6,569 nucleotides of DNA from Balneolia bacterium (lineage in GTDB: Bacteria > Bacteroidota > Rhodothermia > Balneolales > Cyclonatronaceae), in NCBI GenBank assembly GCA_003567135.1, contig PXAI01000286.1, positions 1 to 6,569 on the forward strand, read 5' to 3'. The notes beneath the pieces are model-generated. The model saw nothing but the letters and a program-made list of their open reading frames with translations, had not been told where the DNA came from and searched no databases. Below are positions 5,836 to 6,569 of this stretch, piece after piece (position 1 is the first letter of the stretch; every line of letters starts with the position of its first letter). The position numbers and the translations under genes are program-made.

Positions 5836-6569
5836 ATGATAAAAAGATATTTACTTGATATTCTTGAGGAAAGACTCAGCGACAAAAAGGTTCTTATCCT
5901 GCTTGGTCCACGGCAGGCGGGAAAAACAACGCTCCTGAGAGAGCTTATTCAGGTTAAAAAGCTGAATGCACTTTGGTGGAATGGTGACGAGACCGACATC
6001 AGAGAAATGTTGAAAAATCCAACATCAACACAGCTTAGGTCATTAATCGGTACCCACAAAACTGTTGTAATAGATGAGGCGCAGCGAATAGAGAATATCG
6101 GGCTGGCAATTAAATTGATTTATGACAACATACCGGAAGTCAAGGTAATAGCAACCGGTTCATCTGCTTTTGAGTTAGCCAACCGCATAAACGAACCTTT
6201 GACGGGCCGGAAATGGGAGTACTTTCTTTATCCCATATCGTTCAGTGAAATGGTAAATCATCATGGTCTGCTGGAAGAGCGCAGGCTTCTCGAAAAACGG
6301 CTTATTTACGGGTATTATCCTGATGTAGTTACCGGCACCGGCAGAGAACAGGAAACGCTTCATCAACTGGCCGACAGCTACTTATACAAGGATGTTCTAA
6401 CTTGGGAAAATGTTCAGAAGCCTGAGAAACTTGAAAAGCTGATTCAGGCACTTGCGTTCCAGCTGGGTAATGAAGTGTCGTACCTTGAGCTTTCCCGAAT
6501 GACCGGAATTGATAAAGAAACGGTGGAGCGGTACATCATGCTGCTTGAACGCGCTTTCGTTGTGTTCCG
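5836..6569 (+). CDS. ATP-binding protein, AAA_14 plus DUF4143, 3' end cut by the window
   Basis: The frame is open from ATG 5836 to the last base, giving 244 codons with no stop; relatives are usually somewhat under 400 residues, so over a third is missing. The product starts MIKRYLLDILEERL, the usual beginning for this family. The Walker A is G24-P-R-Q-A-G29-K30-T31-T32, the Walker B is TVVIDEAQ (76-83, D80-E81), and the sensor strand is ATGSSAFEL (106-114). LTGRKWEYFLYPISFSE (122-138) is the conserved family block. The DUF4143 part begins near YLYKDVL (182-188) and includes a helix-turn-helix-like stretch (about 214-240). It is a cytoplasmic ATPase of unknown biological role, often found as scattered, variable genes. 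It has no Shine-Dalgarno and is preceded by its own repeat cluster. It lies 140 bp after another P-loop ATPase but is not a close paralogue: Walker A context and C-terminus differ. Confidence 0.9.
   Translation, partial: MIKRYLLDILEERLSDKKVLILLGPRQAGKTTLLRELIQVKKLNALWWNGDETDIREMLKNPTSTQLRSLIGTHKTVVIDEAQRIENIGLAIKLIYDNIPEVKVIATGSSAFELANRINEPLTGRKWEYFLYPISFSEMVNHHGLLEERRLLEKRLIYGYYPDVVTGTGREQETLHQLADSYLYKDVLTWENVQKPEKLEKLIQALAFQLGNEVSYLELSRMTGIDKETVERYIMLLERAFVVF

Overview
The window carries five co-oriented plus-strand genes. They are an SDR oxidoreductase (83-811), an MgtE magnesium transporter (898-2247), a secreted S9 peptidase of dipeptidyl-peptidase 5 type (2317-4380), an archaeal-type AAA ATPase with a winged-helix tail (4517-5695), and the first 244 codons of an AAA_14/DUF4143 ATPase (5836 to the window edge). 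I saw no RNA gene, CRISPR array or transposase.

The organism is most likely a member of the Bacteroidota or the related Balneolota/Rhodothermota. This is an inference from three things: none of the five genes has a recognisable Shine-Dalgarno sequence, the S9 peptidase has the DPP5-like architecture common in that group, and both ATPase families are frequent there. No single marker settles it.

Layout: bases 1-16 look like the tail of a terminator from an upstream gene. The first three genes (gaps of 86 and 69 bp) are ordinary chromosomal genes for metabolism, ion transport and periplasmic peptide degradation. Nothing ties them functionally, but they could be co-transcribed, because the only clear intrinsic terminator follows the peptidase (4403-4435).

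Beyond that terminator the DNA becomes visibly more AT-rich and holds the two P-loop ATPase genes. This is the most interesting part. Each ATPase gene has its own short repeat array right before its start codon: 15-bp direct repeats and nested dyads before the first (4449-4515), and a 20-bp exact direct repeat, a degenerate third copy and a 24-bp near-perfect palindrome before the second (5749-5819). The two repeat families are unrelated in sequence. A reasonable inference is that each ATPase is controlled by its own cis-acting repeat, possibly by autoregulation, and that the region is accessory DNA. The biological role of both ATPases is unknown.
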